DNA from: Phalacrocorax aristotelis
Taxonomy: Eukaryota > Chordata > Aves > Suliformes > Phalacrocoracidae
DNA: 64,000 nt
NCBI RefSeq assembly: GCF_949628215.1
Contig: NC_134311.1
Coordinates: 15,562,582-15,626,581, forward strand
Direction: 5' to 3'
This document shows positions 27,901 through 36,250 of this stretch, in pieces. The notes beneath the pieces are model-generated. The model had not been told where the DNA came from and did not search any database. It was given only the letters and a program-made list of their open reading frames with translations. The translations under genes were made by a program, and so were the position numbers. Every line of letters begins with the position of its first letter. Positions within the stretch are counted from its first letter, which is position 1.

Positions 27901-30900
27901 TTTCTTAAGTTTTGATCAAGAAATAGCAAAAACTGCTAACATTCAGGTGAATTCAACTACAAAACATTGTAATCTCAATATGAATAACCTATGAGAATAA
28001 TAAGTCGTAGAATGATGGTGTAGAGGGCGTGTTCTTGCAGTATATGTATAACTATGAAAGTAATTTGGGGTCTGCTCAAAAGTAATCATTGAAAGTCTGT
28101 TTACAGTGCTTTCATGCCTGAAACCATCTTTTTAAGGTTCAGATTACTTTTCAAGTGTTCAGAATACTTTAGAACACTTCTCGCTGAAGTAAAACATTTT
28201 TTTCTACAGGAATATTTGTCTTTGGGATACTTTGGTTTCACCTACAAATAGCTTGGTGCATGGTAAGTAAAATACAACCAGCAAAATAGTTGATAGCAGT
28301 AAAAAATATGTATGTGTATGGCTCTCTTTATGAAAAAGTTACTGTGGGAAGTAATTTTAATATTAGGAGTAAAACATGTTTCACTGTTGTGTTAGTGCAC
28401 CAGCAGGAGTATGAACACAGATTCTTGAGAAGTTTAGTGCTGTATGTAAATGATAGGTTTCATGGACTTAAGCATCTTCCTTTGCATACTGTCATGTTTT
28501 TAGCTGGGATAGAGTTATTTTTCTTGACTGCAGCTGGCACAGTGCTGTGCTTTAGACTGAGCATGAAAACAATGTTGATAACACACCAGTGCTTTGGTTG
28601 TTGCTGGGCAGTGCTTGTACTAGTCAAGGACTCTTCTAGCTTCCCATGCTCTGCCGGGCGCACAAGAAGCCAGGAGGGGAGGGGGCACAGCTAAGAGAAC
28701 GGATTCAAACTGGCCAAAGGAATAGTCCATATCATGTAACGTCGTGCTCAGTAGTTTAACTGGGAGGGGCTGGAGAGGTGGGGAGGGGAGGGAAGCAATT
28801 GGGGCTCAGGGACGGGCAGCGTCGGTCAGCGGGTGGTGAGTGGTTGTATCGTTTGTGTTTCTGGTTTTTTTCCCTCTTTCCCCTTTCATTATATTATCAT
28901 TATTGTTATTATTATAATTATTATAATTATTATTTTAATTAGGAAACTGATCTCAACCCATGAGTTTTTGTCTTTTGCTTTTGCTTTTCCAATTCTCTCC
29001 CTCGACCCACAGGGCTGGGGGGAGTGAGCGAGCGGCTGCGTGGTGTTTAGTTGCCAGCTGGGGCTGAACCATGACACGTACCTTGTATCTTTGCACCACA
29101 AGTACAACCGCTGACAGCCAGGCATCCATAATTTCCGTTTCTTTTTAAAAGATTCTGAGCAATTCCTGCTTGTAGTAACTAGCATGTTGAGAAGACAATA
29201 GCTGTAACACTGCCAAAACTACAGTTTTTAGCACAGTTATGAGATACATATTTGCAGGATATGCCCTTCAATTCAAAGTTCCTCTGGCTGTGTCTGTATT
29301 TACAAATCAGATTTTGAGTGGGGCCTCTCTATCAGTTAAGTGTTAGACCAAATAGTGGCACGACACAGGTAGCATTAGGCACTTGCAGGTACATTATCTC
29401 TTTGGAGAACATGAGAGGACATGCTGTTAATGAACTGCTAAGTATTTCATTGCCTCTAAGAAAATCCTATCCTCAGAGAAGCCATGATTATAAAACAGTT
29501 CTCTGAAGGTCTGTATATGAATAAATGCACCAAGTTTTCTAGAAAATATTTAATTTTTTATCAATATATTGAACAAGCAGATGTACAAATAAGATCTCAT
29601 AATTACATAGTAATTTTCAGAGTTGAACTAAAAGATTAACTTACTGCTATATTTGTTAAGCAGGGCACATTTGCATTCAAAGATTGTCCAGTTCTGTAAC
29701 ACTTTTATTCTATGTATTACACCAAATACCTTGTAATGTTTTAAATGTTTCTCTGTGTGTGTACATGTATAGATATCTAAATACAGTATTACAAAAATGG
29801 TTTAGAACAATATTAAGTATGCTTTTTGAGATGTAATAAATGTTTAGCAGGGTTTCCTTAACGTTATTACTGATATTTTGTTGCAGTGGAAAAGAAACAC
29901 ATTTCAGTGTCTGAAATACAGAATTAGATTTAGAGGCAGAAGCTGTGAACCCTTGCAGTTGAAGTGTGGTGAATGCTTAAGTGTATGTGTGAGATGCACA
30001 GCGTTTCTAAACATAAATTTGGAGAACCCTATACTATATGCCATGTGTTAGGATTCATAGTGTCTAGTCTCAGACATGCTGAGCTTTGTTCTGGTAATTG
30101 TATTCTTCATTCGCTTCTCTCATTTTGGGGGAGCAGACGTATCCAAAAATATGTGAAAAGCAGTACAATAACCAGTGGAAACTTAGAAGATATTTGGACA
30201 AGTAATTTAGGAGGATGTTTCTTATGGAAAACATATGCCTTAACATAACAAGCATTACAGAGTTTGAAAAGAATCTGTTTCTGGTCAAGACTTAATAGTT
30301 TGCGATTACACAGGGATAGAAAGGATATAATTTTTTTTTTTCATACAGATTGCAATTGCTTGATTTGAGAATACTGCTACTTCAGGATGTCTGATGTGAA
30401 CCTGAGCTTACATATATATGGTACTGCAGTAAATGGACTGGTTGTGGTCAGCTGGATTACAGCATCAAAGTCGCTGTTACTACTGTCTTGAACCACTAGA
30501 GACTGATGGAAAATTACAGTTAGTACTGTGAAATTGAAGTTAGTACTGTGCGTTTATTTAAATTACTTTGCTTTTGCCTTTCAGCTTTTATCTGCCACGA
30601 TAGCGGAGCCACAGTGCTAGCGTATGCTCCAAAACATCAGCTGTTATTGTCTGGAGGCAGAAAAGGCTTTACGTGTATAATTGATCTTCGCCAAAAACAG
30701 CAGCAACAGTTACTCCAGAGTCATGATTCTCCAGTCAAAGCAATTGCTGTTGATCCTACAGAAGAGTATTTTGTCACGGGATCTGCTGAAGGCAACATAA
30801 AGGTATTAATGAGGGTGAGGGATCAGAGAGATAAAGATTGTGATGATGTGTAAATTCAAAAAGAATCTTGCATAGGTGTGGAATAATCAGATATGTCATA

Positions 30901-31403
30901 CATTCTGCATTTGTTCTCAACCCTGACTTTCACATATACTAATTCAATTATGAAATCTTAGTCTTACCTTAGTCCCCTTATATATTCCTATTATAGAAAA
31001 TGAATATTAATATTCTATAACTGTGCCATTGCAGATTGCTACATATCTTTTCCTTTACAGTTGGTATCAGAAAAATGAATGCAAAATGGAGTCCAGTTTC
31101 TCCATGATTTGTTACTGGTGAATTTTAAGGTCATGGTAATTATCCTTACAAGAGATTGATGTTTTGATGCTTTTTCAGGTATGGAGTCTGTCTACATTTA
31201 ATCTTCTTCACACTTTCATCAATGAGCATGCTCGACAGTCTATCTTCAGAAACATTGGGACGGGAGTCATGCAAATTGAGACAGGACCAGCAAATCACAT
31301 ATTCTCCTGTGGTGCTGATGGAACAGTAAAGATGAGAATATTGGCTGATAGATTCAGCCCTTTAAATGACATGTTAAAAAATGATGTGAAACTTATGATC
31401 TAA
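898..31403 (+). CDS. DMXL1: DMXL1 (DmX-like 1, rabconnectin-3 alpha-like), C-terminal 18 exons
   Basis: Spliced gene, 5' end outside the window. Exons: 898-974, 1163-1290, 3048-3296, 11657-11820, 12817-12956, 13285-13370, 15210-15411, 16681-16798, 19780-19866, 20694-20815, 20931-21072, 25731-25791, 26333-26460, 26636-26728, 27197-27288, 28210-28262, 30585-30802, 31179-31403. All have AG/GT borders, phases agree at every junction, and the sum is 2385 nt (794 codons plus TAA). The last ~270 residues form WD repeats ([61 protein letters not shown]). Family knowledge: ~3000-residue cytosolic/vesicle-associated scaffold that, with WDR7 and ROGDI, promotes V1-Vo assembly of the V-ATPase, like yeast Rav1. 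The C-terminus ending NDVKLMI supports DMXL1; from memory DMXL2 ends differently. Roughly the N-terminal three quarters, including the first propeller and most of the Rav1-like region, lie upstream. Confidence 0.93.
1163..1290 (+). CDS. DMXL1: DMXL1 coding exon
   Basis: Acceptor CATTTCACAG, donor CCAG|GTACCT. 128 nt, reads [17 protein letters not shown] then a polar Thr/Pro-rich end ([13 protein letters not shown]). Only 188 nt separate it from the previous exon, and the phases match (2 in, 1 out). Confidence 0.88.
3048..3296 (+). CDS. DMXL1: DMXL1 coding exon
   Basis: 249 nt behind a T-run acceptor (TTTTTGTAAACAG), ending ACTG|GTTAG. Encodes a hydrophobic helical segment ([20 protein letters not shown]) followed by [19 protein letters not shown] and a Gly-rich turn [13 protein letters not shown]. 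The hydrophobic part fits a buried helix of the alpha-solenoid-like region upstream of the C-terminal propeller; that structural reading is inference. Confidence 0.92.
5011..5153 (+). repeat. CR1 LINE 3'-end fragment
   Basis: Reads as a decayed CR1 tail: GTCTCCATCTCTGGAG, ATTCAAAAC, GGTCCCTTCAAACC and a final ATTCTAGGATTCTG, which corresponds to the avian CR1 3' octamer repeat. Old copy, heavily 5' truncated. Confidence 0.85.
9065..9094 (+). other. G-run cluster, possible G-quadruplex
   Basis: Four or more runs of at least three G (GGCGGGGGGGTGGGGGG, TGGG, AGGGG, TGGG) within 30 nt on the coding strand of the DMXL1 intron. Matches the simple G3+N1-7 pattern. Confidence 0.5.
11657..11820 (+). 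CDS. DMXL1: DMXL1 coding exon
   Basis: 164 nt, acceptor CCTCTGTAG, donor AAG|GTAATT. It lies after an 8.4-kb intron, the longest intron in the window. Reads a Lys/Ser-rich linker ([16 protein letters not shown]) probably exposed and phosphorylatable, then [15 protein letters not shown], a conserved-looking motif. Ends at a codon boundary. Confidence 0.92.
12817..12956 (+). CDS. DMXL1: DMXL1 coding exon, acidic linker
   Basis: 140 nt, acceptor AATTTTTAG, donor ATAG|GTAAGT. Encodes [20 protein letters not shown] followed by [10 protein letters not shown] and an Asn/Ser/His tract. The strongly acidic, low-complexity composition indicates a disordered linker; it is likely the fastest evolving part of the visible protein. 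Confidence 0.9.
13285..13370 (+). CDS. DMXL1: DMXL1 coding exon
   Basis: 86 nt, acceptor TTTCTTGTTAG, donor TCAG|GTAATA. Reads [20 protein letters not shown] then PLAGHDLS, an amphipathic helix. Its downstream intron contains a minus-strand CR1 of about 1.3 kb starting some 350 nt past the donor. Confidence 0.92.
13723..15045 (-). repeat. CR1 LINE, minus strand, about 1.3 kb
   Basis: Read on the minus strand this ends with the CR1 3' tail (complement of AGAATCATAGTATCATGG). It carries the reverse-transcriptase C-terminal coding remnant, for example complements of TGGGCTGCAAGTGCACA and GTGAAGCCATGTTGG, and the [15 protein letters not shown] relic. Multiple frameshifts and stops; not coding. 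The 5' limit near 15.0 kb is approximate. Lies within a DMXL1 intron in antisense orientation. Confidence 0.9.
15210..15411 (+). CDS. DMXL1: DMXL1 coding exon
   Basis: 202 nt, acceptor after a long T tract (TCTTTCTAG), donor CCG|GTGAGT. Encodes a Leu/Arg-rich helix ([20 protein letters not shown]) and [20 protein letters not shown], ending [10 protein letters not shown]. Begins about 165-200 nt after the end of an intronic CR1, so the acceptor region itself is not repeat-derived. Confidence 0.93.
15412..16680 (+). other. DMXL1: DMXL1 intron
   Basis: 1.27 kb of AT-rich intron between consecutive coding exons. Nothing else recognised. Confidence 0.6.
16681..16798 (+). CDS. DMXL1: DMXL1 coding exon
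   Basis: 118 nt, acceptor TGTTCTGCAG, donor GAG|GTTGGT (weaker than the others). Reads [19 protein letters not shown] then [14 protein letters not shown], typical of both DMXL1 and DMXL2. It ends in phase 0, so it can join either the canonical exon at 19780 or the phase 0-0 candidate at 17950. Confidence 0.93.
16799..19779 (+). other. DMXL1: DMXL1 intron holding the candidate cassette exon
   Basis: 3.0-kb intron in the canonical splice pattern. Apart from the 171-nt phase 0-0 segment at 17950-18120 it shows no repeat I recognise. An open frame at 18545-18880 (111 codons) has no family resemblance and lacks matching splice sites. Confidence 0.55.
17950..18120 (+). CDS. Candidate cassette exon inside DMXL1, hydrophobic 57-residue insert
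   Basis: 171 nt, open throughout, between TTGTGTTTCAG and AAG|GTACAC, with phase 0 at both ends. It would insert 57 residues between CINE and [10 protein letters not shown] without a frameshift. Residues ~11-35 are strongly hydrophobic ([20 protein letters not shown]), followed by a charged piece ([13 protein letters not shown]). I do not recall such a segment in canonical DMXL1 proteins. It may be a species-specific or minor alternative exon, or a chance open stretch with good splice sites. Not needed for a complete canonical reading frame. Confidence 0.35.
19780..19866 (+). CDS. DMXL1: DMXL1 coding exon
   Basis: 87 nt, exactly 29 codons, acceptor TTTTAAATACAG, donor AAG|GTGAGT. Reads [20 protein letters not shown] then IITAFAVNK. 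The D-L-G-Y-P-G-G-K block marks the transition into the C-terminal WD region in DMXL proteins. Confidence 0.95.
20145..20385 (+). repeat. CR1 LINE 3' fragment
   Basis: Typical CR1 3' region: GGGGAGGTTTAGATTGGATA, TTAGGAAAAATTTATT, CAGGCTGCCCAGAGAGGTGG, then GGTTGGACTTGATGATCC. The final octamer tail is degraded. About 240 nt, same strand as DMXL1. Confidence 0.92.
20694..20815 (+). CDS. DMXL1: DMXL1 coding exon, start of C-terminal propeller
   Basis: 122 nt, acceptor CCTTTTCAG, donor AAAGG|GTATGC. Reads [20 protein letters not shown] then [20 protein letters not shown]. Hydrophobic strand followed by SSHD and a tryptophan strand suits a first, divergent propeller blade. Confidence 0.95.
20931..21072 (+). 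CDS. DMXL1: DMXL1 coding exon
   Basis: 142 nt, acceptor TCATTTATAG, donor GTG|GTAAGT. Separated from the previous exon by a 115-nt intron, the shortest one here. Reads [37 protein letters not shown] and [10 protein letters not shown], a loop-rich insertion before the regular WD repeats. The wording agrees with DMXL1 and differs from the DMXL2 version I remember. Confidence 0.95.
21073..25730 (+). other. DMXL1: DMXL1 intron
   Basis: 4.7 kb, AT-rich, with one CR1 tail remnant (24557-24605). The region 22.85-23.25 kb has overlapping small open frames on both strands without recognisable content. Confidence 0.55.
24557..24605 (+). repeat. CR1 LINE tail remnant
   Basis: TTGGACTGGATGATCTTAAA and GGTCTCTTCCAACCTAAATG match the last ~50 nt of CR1, followed by a decayed octamer. 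Extremely 5' truncated. Confidence 0.8.
25731..25791 (+). CDS. DMXL1: DMXL1 coding exon
   Basis: 61 nt, acceptor ATATTGAACAG, donor TATT|GTAAGT. Encodes [20 protein letters not shown]. It lies at the end of a 4.7-kb intron with only a short CR1 tail in it. The final base joins AC of the next exon to form Tyr. Confidence 0.93.
26333..26460 (+). CDS. DMXL1: DMXL1 coding exon, WD repeat
   Basis: 128 nt, acceptor TTTCTGTTGCAG, donor AAG|GTAACT. Reads [20 protein letters not shown] then a polar turn and [13 protein letters not shown]. Contains a clear WD-type blade: [13 protein letters not shown] corresponds to the GH...WD core. Confidence 0.96.
26636..26728 (+). CDS. DMXL1: DMXL1 coding exon, WD repeat
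   Basis: 93 nt (31 codons), acceptor after ATCTTTTTTTTTCAG, donor TTG|GTAAGC. Reads [20 protein letters not shown] then [11 protein letters not shown]. One blade with [10 protein letters not shown] as the D/W strand; the intron before it is only 175 nt. Confidence 0.96.
27197..27288 (+). CDS. DMXL1: DMXL1 coding exon, WD repeat
   Basis: 92 nt, acceptor CAATTTTTCAG, donor ACAG|GTAAGA. Reads [20 protein letters not shown] then [11 protein letters not shown]; the blade is completed by NICLWDTL in the next exon. The following intron starts with a C-rich stretch and carries a CR1 remnant. Confidence 0.96.
27568..27841 (+). repeat. CR1 LINE 3' fragment (divergent)
   Basis: CCCAGTGACAGGCCAAGTGG, GTGGTCAAACACTGGAACA and TTGGACTAGATTGCTGTAAG followed by CTCCAACTGAAC place this as the CR1 3' end in sense orientation. 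Differences from the other copies suggest another subfamily. Confidence 0.85.
28210..28262 (+). CDS. DMXL1: DMXL1 coding exon, WD dipeptide
   Basis: 53 nt, the smallest exon seen, acceptor TTTTTTCTACAG, donor CATG|GTAAGT. Reads [17 protein letters not shown] and holds the canonical Trp-Asp dipeptide. A solo LTR sits 227 nt downstream in the next intron. Confidence 0.95.
28490..29076 (+). mobile_element. Solo LTR, ERVL-type avian endogenous retrovirus
   Basis: Begins TGTCATGTTTTTAGCTGGGA and ends GGGGCTGAACCATGACA (TG...CA), 587 nt. Contains the family's ATT/TAA-rich tract at about 28894-28940 and the GC-rich end (GGAGTGAGCGAGCGGCTGCG). Flanked by CATAC (28485-28489) and CGTAC (29077-29081), a 5-bp target duplication with one change. 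No internal retroviral genes; a solo LTR left after recombination. Family assignment is from memory. Confidence 0.88.
30511..30550 (+). repeat. 20-bp direct tandem duplication
   Basis: AAATTACAGTTAGTACTGTG is followed immediately by AAATTGAAGTTAGTACTGTG, 18 of 20 identical. It sits 35 nt before a DMXL1 exon, in the branch-point region. Confidence 0.85.
30585..30802 (+). CDS. DMXL1: DMXL1 coding exon, two WD repeats
   Basis: 218 nt, acceptor TTGCCTTTCAG, donor AAG|GTATTA. Reads [36 protein letters not shown], a Gln-rich loop (KQQQQQLLQ), and [20 protein letters not shown] followed by SAEGNIK. Two blades, both with the GH/HD-like start. Two 20-bp near-identical units lie just upstream (30511-30550). 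Confidence 0.97.
31179..31403 (+). CDS. DMXL1: DMXL1 terminal coding exon
   Basis: Acceptor GCTTTTTCAG, stop TAA at 31401-31403. Reads [57 protein letters not shown] and the tail [17 protein letters not shown]. Contains the last WD blade. The tail distinguishes DMXL1 from the DMXL2 paralogue as I remember it. Confidence 0.97.
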   Translation, partial: VWSLSTFNLLHTFINEHARQSIFRNIGTGVMQIETGPANHIFSCGADGTVKMRILADRFSPLNDMLKNDVKLMI

Positions 31404-33030
31404 TATTTTTCTCAGAACAGTGTATAACATTCCCCATCTACCATCCCTGAAAATATTTTTGCTGGAACTAGTCAACAAAGCAGATACACAGTGATAGCTT
31501 GTGCCACAGAGATGCTCCCCCCGCGCCCATATGTATTACCTGGAGCTTTTAGTCCCTGATGCATTGATGCCTTAAAGATTAACAAGGTCCTTCAGTTTCT
31601 GATAGTTGCCTAAAATAAAAGCTTTACGTGACTTTGAACTATATACTTACAATATTAAGATGTTGCTGAATTGGTTTAATCTTCCTTTTGAGGTACGTAC
31701 ACTCCCACCTGGACCGTACCATCTGGGCATGGCCTATGCTTACATTTAACACTTGGCCACCTTCTAGAAGCTGGTCCGTCCAGTTGGAAGCCTTAGGTAA
31801 TGTTACTCTTTCACTGTGGCAACCGTACTGTCTCTTTTCTCAAATTGCATAGTCAGCCGACAATAAAAAGTTATACCTATGTGCAGAAGAGGAACAAAGC
31901 CTGTATGAGTAGATACTCCTGGCCATGCAAGCATTCATATAATGAGCCACCATCTGTCTCCATTCCTGGAATCCAGGCTGTTTACCTCTCTAACTTGCCT
32001 GATCTCCTTCCTCTGATGTAGGGTATAAGAAACTGACGGATGTTCTGTAACTTGTCTTCTGTTCTATAGCTTGAATCACTGCCATCAGGATGGCAGGCTT
32101 ACCTTTTAAAAAGAAATATATTTTTGACCCTGAACACTCCCTTTACAAAAATATGTAAATATTAATGGATATCTTCCTTGTAAAACAGTCAAGATTATGT
32201 GTGAAGCGCTTGTCTTGATCAAAAAGGTACAGGAAGATAACTGCTTTAGATTATGGCACTAGAATTTCTTCAAAGAATATTTATTTACACATCTGTAGAG
32301 GAAAAAAAACTAATTTATTTTTACATTTTTTTCCAATAAAACTTTTATTTAGCCCAAAGATACTCAGTTTATTCTTAGCACTTATGTTCTTGTCTGCTTT
32401 TCCTAAGAACTTTGAAAAAGGAAATAGGAAGTTCCACAGCAAAGTACTTTAATACTGTCAGTCTTTGTACTGTACGTTTACATCTGGTGTAACATGAAAG
32501 AAATATTGAAAAGGATAGATGGATTTGGATTTTTGCCAAAATATTAAACCGCTTAACTTAAATGTTTGACCAAATTATTAATGCACAAAGCCTTTACAGT
32601 TTTTTAGTCAGCTAAAAAATGTTTCTGTGAGTATTTTGGTTTACTTTTCCTGACGTCAAAGCTTGACAAAAGTTTAACTTGTAAATTAGATGTGAGGCTG
32701 GATTATTTGAATGGCAATGTTGTACTTTTTTTGCTAAAAGATATTTTGTGAAATATAGCACCAAGATATTAACTGTAAAATAAACTTGTCAAATTAGAAA
32801 CTATGGGGATAAATAAAGCATAGCAGAAACGAAGGGCTTGTAAAACGAACTTTGTTAACATTCTCAGGATGCTTGTATCTTAAGAATATAAAATTGTTTA
32901 AAAAGATTTTGTAAAATTAAGGTCATTTTACATGTATGCTTCGCAAGCTGCAGTGCAAACACTATGAAGGTTTTTATGCACATAACCTGAACTTTTAAAT
33001 TGTGCAATAAAAAGAATGTGAATATTTTGC
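31404..33030 (+). other. DMXL1: DMXL1 3' UTR and alternative poly(A) signals
   Basis: AT-rich sequence after the stop. AATAAA hexamers are at 31614-31619, 32335-32340, 32778-32783, 32812-32817 and 33006-33011. The 32335 site is followed by a T/G-rich stretch near 32385 and is the most convincing cleavage region. A Pumilio-type TGTAAATA lies at 32154-32161. The true 3' end cannot be decided without transcript data. Confidence 0.55.
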
Positions 33031-35429
33031 CATGAAGAAACATATGAGAGCATTTCAAACTGGTACAGCTGTTCAGTGATTCAATTGAAATTGTTCTTCC
33101 ACAACACTTACCAATTTTAATTTCAACCAATATCAAAACAGTTTAAGTACACTGATGGACCAGAAAAGTGACTGACTAAAAGTGACACCACCTTACAAAA
33201 CAGACTTGCCTAATGCGTATATGTCATATCTGCTCAGTGACTGAGTCCCTAGTACTCCTTATGAAAGAAGGAAAACAAAAGAGTTAACAGTAGCACACTT
33301 CTTGAGAATCAACTGAAACCCTGACTTTGTAGGTGCTTATATACATGCATTAGTTTTCTGTACCCACTGAACTAACAGTTATGTTCAGAAAAGTAAAACG
33401 TGCAAAAATCATGGCAACATCATATAATGATGTTCTTGATGTTTTGTCCTTATAGATTTATCTCATTAGCTTTAATATTTGAAATTGTTTATTGTACTGG
33501 CAATCACAAAAAGCTGTCGTACCTGCAAACTAAGCAGATTTTATGTGTAGTTTGCCAAGGCATACAGTGTTGTCATTTTTCTGAGTAGAGCTGCACTATG
33601 CATAATGCTGGCAAACCTATACCAGGAAAGTAGTGACCATGAGCAGGCATTTTCAATAATGTTTATAGTTATATTAAGCTACTCTCAAAACTAAATTATG
33701 TAAAATCACAATGTATTTGCCACACCTTCATAATCTTTTGAATAAATCCTGGAGAAACTCAACCTTCTAGAATTCCATGTTGCTGCTGCTTTGTTTACAA
33801 ATCAGTTGTTTGCTTGTATAATGTTCATTGATGTTTAACAATTAGTGTAAGCCAAATTATTGGTAGCTTGCTTGTAACAATGGAATTGAAATTAATTAAT
33901 TTCTGTTGTATCTGAAACTTTTAAAGGGACACTCTCAACTTTAAATTTAGTCATTGGGGGAAAAACTGAACTCAAAACTCTCCCAGCTGTTGCCCTTACC
34001 AACTTCCACTGATTTTTGTCCTCCAGCAGTTAATGCTTCCCCCTGTTGCTTTGCTAGTTACTCAAAGAAGAGCAATAGTGACTACCCAGGGTTCTGTGCC
34101 TGGAGTAGCCATGTGCACAAATTTAACTTAAAATTTGCATTTACCAGTGCTTAATCAACAATAATTCTATGTCCAGACAAAACAACTTAACTTGTAGTTG
34201 ATAATGTCCCTTTTAAATTCCATAGACTAGCAGTTGTGACTTGTGTTTGTCCATGTAGCAATACATAATGCAGTCGGAGTGTGTCATTCTTGTGTTGCTG
34301 ATTGATTCAGTTACCTCAAAGAGATTCATGATCCACGTTCTTTACTAACACTTTATTAACCTGTGAGAGTTAGAACTCTGGCCATCTGGGTACTTAAACT
34401 GGCTTGCTGTGTGACTTTTAACCAGAAAATTCTCAGCTGACAGCTGATGTTGCAGGATGTTTATGGAGAAAGATGGAGAGTGGAATAGATGCAGATTTTG
34501 TACCACACTGACGTGGCACAAGGTGAGCTTCTACATGTCCTACCGCGTTTTAGGAACCTCGCTACCAGTTACAGGAAATAAACCGTTGAGATGTCGTACG
34601 TTAGGTACCACTCCCTTCCTCTTCAGAGCACCCAGTGTTAGATTAGTTGCAATAGGTATGAAAAAAGCAACAGTGAATAAAAGGAAATAAGCTTGGAGAT
34701 GAGATGTTCTCCAAGGTAACTTTTTCAGATGTTTATTTTTACTAAAAATAGCAAAACCACCTCTAATGGCAGGTTCAGCACACTGATCAAACTACTTTCT
34801 ATAAAATAAAGATACTGATTTACCAATTTTCTTGGTGTTTCTTATTCCTCCCCATTTCTAGCTCTAAAATTTGCATGGTTTTGATCCTTTTCCTCTCGTG
34901 TCTTTTTTTTTTTTTTTTTTAATGCCTTAGCTTTTCATGTAGCTTTCCTTGTATTAACTTTTTGGGGTTTTTTAATGGTTTTGAGGTTTTTTCCATGGGG
35001 GGGTGGGGGGGTGGGGTGTTTAAATTCAATGCCTAACTACCATTTGTATTCAGTTCTAACTCATTTCTCAATGGAATGAGGCTGATGCAGTGATGGTGCT
35101 TTCTGTCATTTTCTTCCACAACTACCTTTTTTCACCCCTTGACTGTTTCATGTAAATTTGAAAGCCTGTGAAGGTCTTGGGGAACTCCACCTCTCTGCTT
35201 TTCCTGCCGGGAGAAGAGGTACAAAGATGAGTGCCCCCGCTCCAGTTACACACCAGGCAGCGAGCTCCCGCCAAAATTAAAAACACCTCAGAAACACCTC
35301 AATTCAGCTCGGTAGAACGAAAGAAGGGTTTTATTTGGCGTTTGCCCTCGCAATAACTAACTCCTCCTTTGGTAGCAAAGCAGGGACAGAAGATGTACCC
35401 CAAAATCTGGCACCGAGACTGTACGTGCC
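33031..35429. other. Intergenic region between DMXL1 and the CpG island
   Basis: AT-rich without a supported gene. Contains a T-run (34903-34920) and a G-run cluster (34997-35017). GC content rises from about 35.2 kb towards the CpG island. Confidence 0.5.
34997..35017 (+). other. G-run cluster, possible G-quadruplex
   Basis: GGGGGGGTGGGGGGGTGGGG with a nearby 18-T run about 80 nt upstream. Lies about 400 nt before the CpG island. Confidence 0.5.
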
Positions 35430-36250
35430 TTGGCGGGCGCGTTTACGCCCCTCTCCCCGACCTGGCGTTCCCCGCCCTGTGTGCCAGGGGAGGCCGCCTC
35501 ACCTTACCGCGCTGCCGCCCGCCCCGGGCCCCCCTGCGGCCGCGGCCCGGCGACGGGCGGCGGCGGCAGCCCCAGGGGGGCGAAGGAGGGGCGGGCGGGA
35601 CGGCGGGCCGGGCCGCAGGGGCTGCCCGGCCTTTCCCCTCCCCAGGCTCCCGCGGGGGGAGCGGCGGCGGGCCGCGGAGGGCAGAGCCGCCCCTCTCCCG
35701 CCCGCCCGGGCCGCGCCCCGCCCCGCGGCGTGGAGGAGCCGGGGTTAACTCCGCCGCGCCCACACCGCCTCGGCAGAGCTGTTCCCGCCGCTCCCGCCGC
35801 CAGCCCCGAGGAGGCGCCGCCGCCCCCGCACCGCGCTCACACAGTAAGTGCCGCCGCTCCTCGGCGCGGGGTCCTACTCCAGCCCCGGCCGGGCAGCCCC
35901 TTTCCCCGGGCGAGCAGGGGCCCGGCAGCGCGGTGGTGCCCCGGTAGCCTTCCCCCCCGAGCGGGTGGCCGTGGGGCCCTGCCCGCCCGCCGGCTGCAGG
36001 TGGCGGCCCCCGGGGCGGTGCTGGGAAGCGGAGTCGGGCTCCCGGTGCCGCCCCGGAGTTACTCAGGTTTCAGCTCGGGGAGCGACTGGCGGCGGCCGGG
36101 GCGGACCTCGGGGAGCCCCCGCGGGGCCGGGGCCGGGGCTGGGGCGCTGCCGCGTCCTGCCCCGGCGGCTCCCGGTGCTGCCGGGCCCCGGCTCCGCCTC
36201 GGAGCGGCTCTCCCGCTGGGAGAGGCTGCCCGAAAGCGCTCACGTTGGGG
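35430..36250 (+). promoter_or_regulatory. TNFAIP8: CpG island promoter, probably of TNFAIP8
   Basis: About 0.8 kb that is very GC-rich and dense in CpG, in otherwise AT-rich sequence. GC boxes include GGGGCGGG at 35588-35595 and CCCCGCCCC at 35716-35724; no TATA box seen. The position, downstream of DMXL1 and with a + strand splice donor inside, fits the conserved order DMXL1-TNFAIP8. Gene identity is inferred from synteny only. Long open frames here (up to 283 codons) reflect the lack of AT-rich stop codons. Confidence 0.75.
35735..35843 (+). other. TNFAIP8: Candidate noncoding first exon (TNFAIP8 5' UTR)
   Basis: Inside the CpG island a perfect donor GTAAGTG begins at 35844, after GCGCTCACACA. 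The exon start is unknown and set near the GTTAACT at about 35745. No initiator for TNFAIP8 (usual short coding start followed by a large second coding exon) is in the window, so the exon is taken as untranslated. Confidence 0.45.

Larger units (their letters stand above)
28263..30584 (+). other. DMXL1: DMXL1 intron with solo LTR
   Basis: 2.3 kb between the 53-nt exon and the two-blade exon. It contains the solo LTR at 28490-29076 and a duplicated 20-bp unit near the 3' end; the rest is AT-rich sequence with no supported feature. Confidence 0.6.

Noticed and set aside
28833..29185. Frames with poly-Ile tracts on both strands
   Set aside because: Produced by the ATT/TAA-rich tract of the solo LTR.
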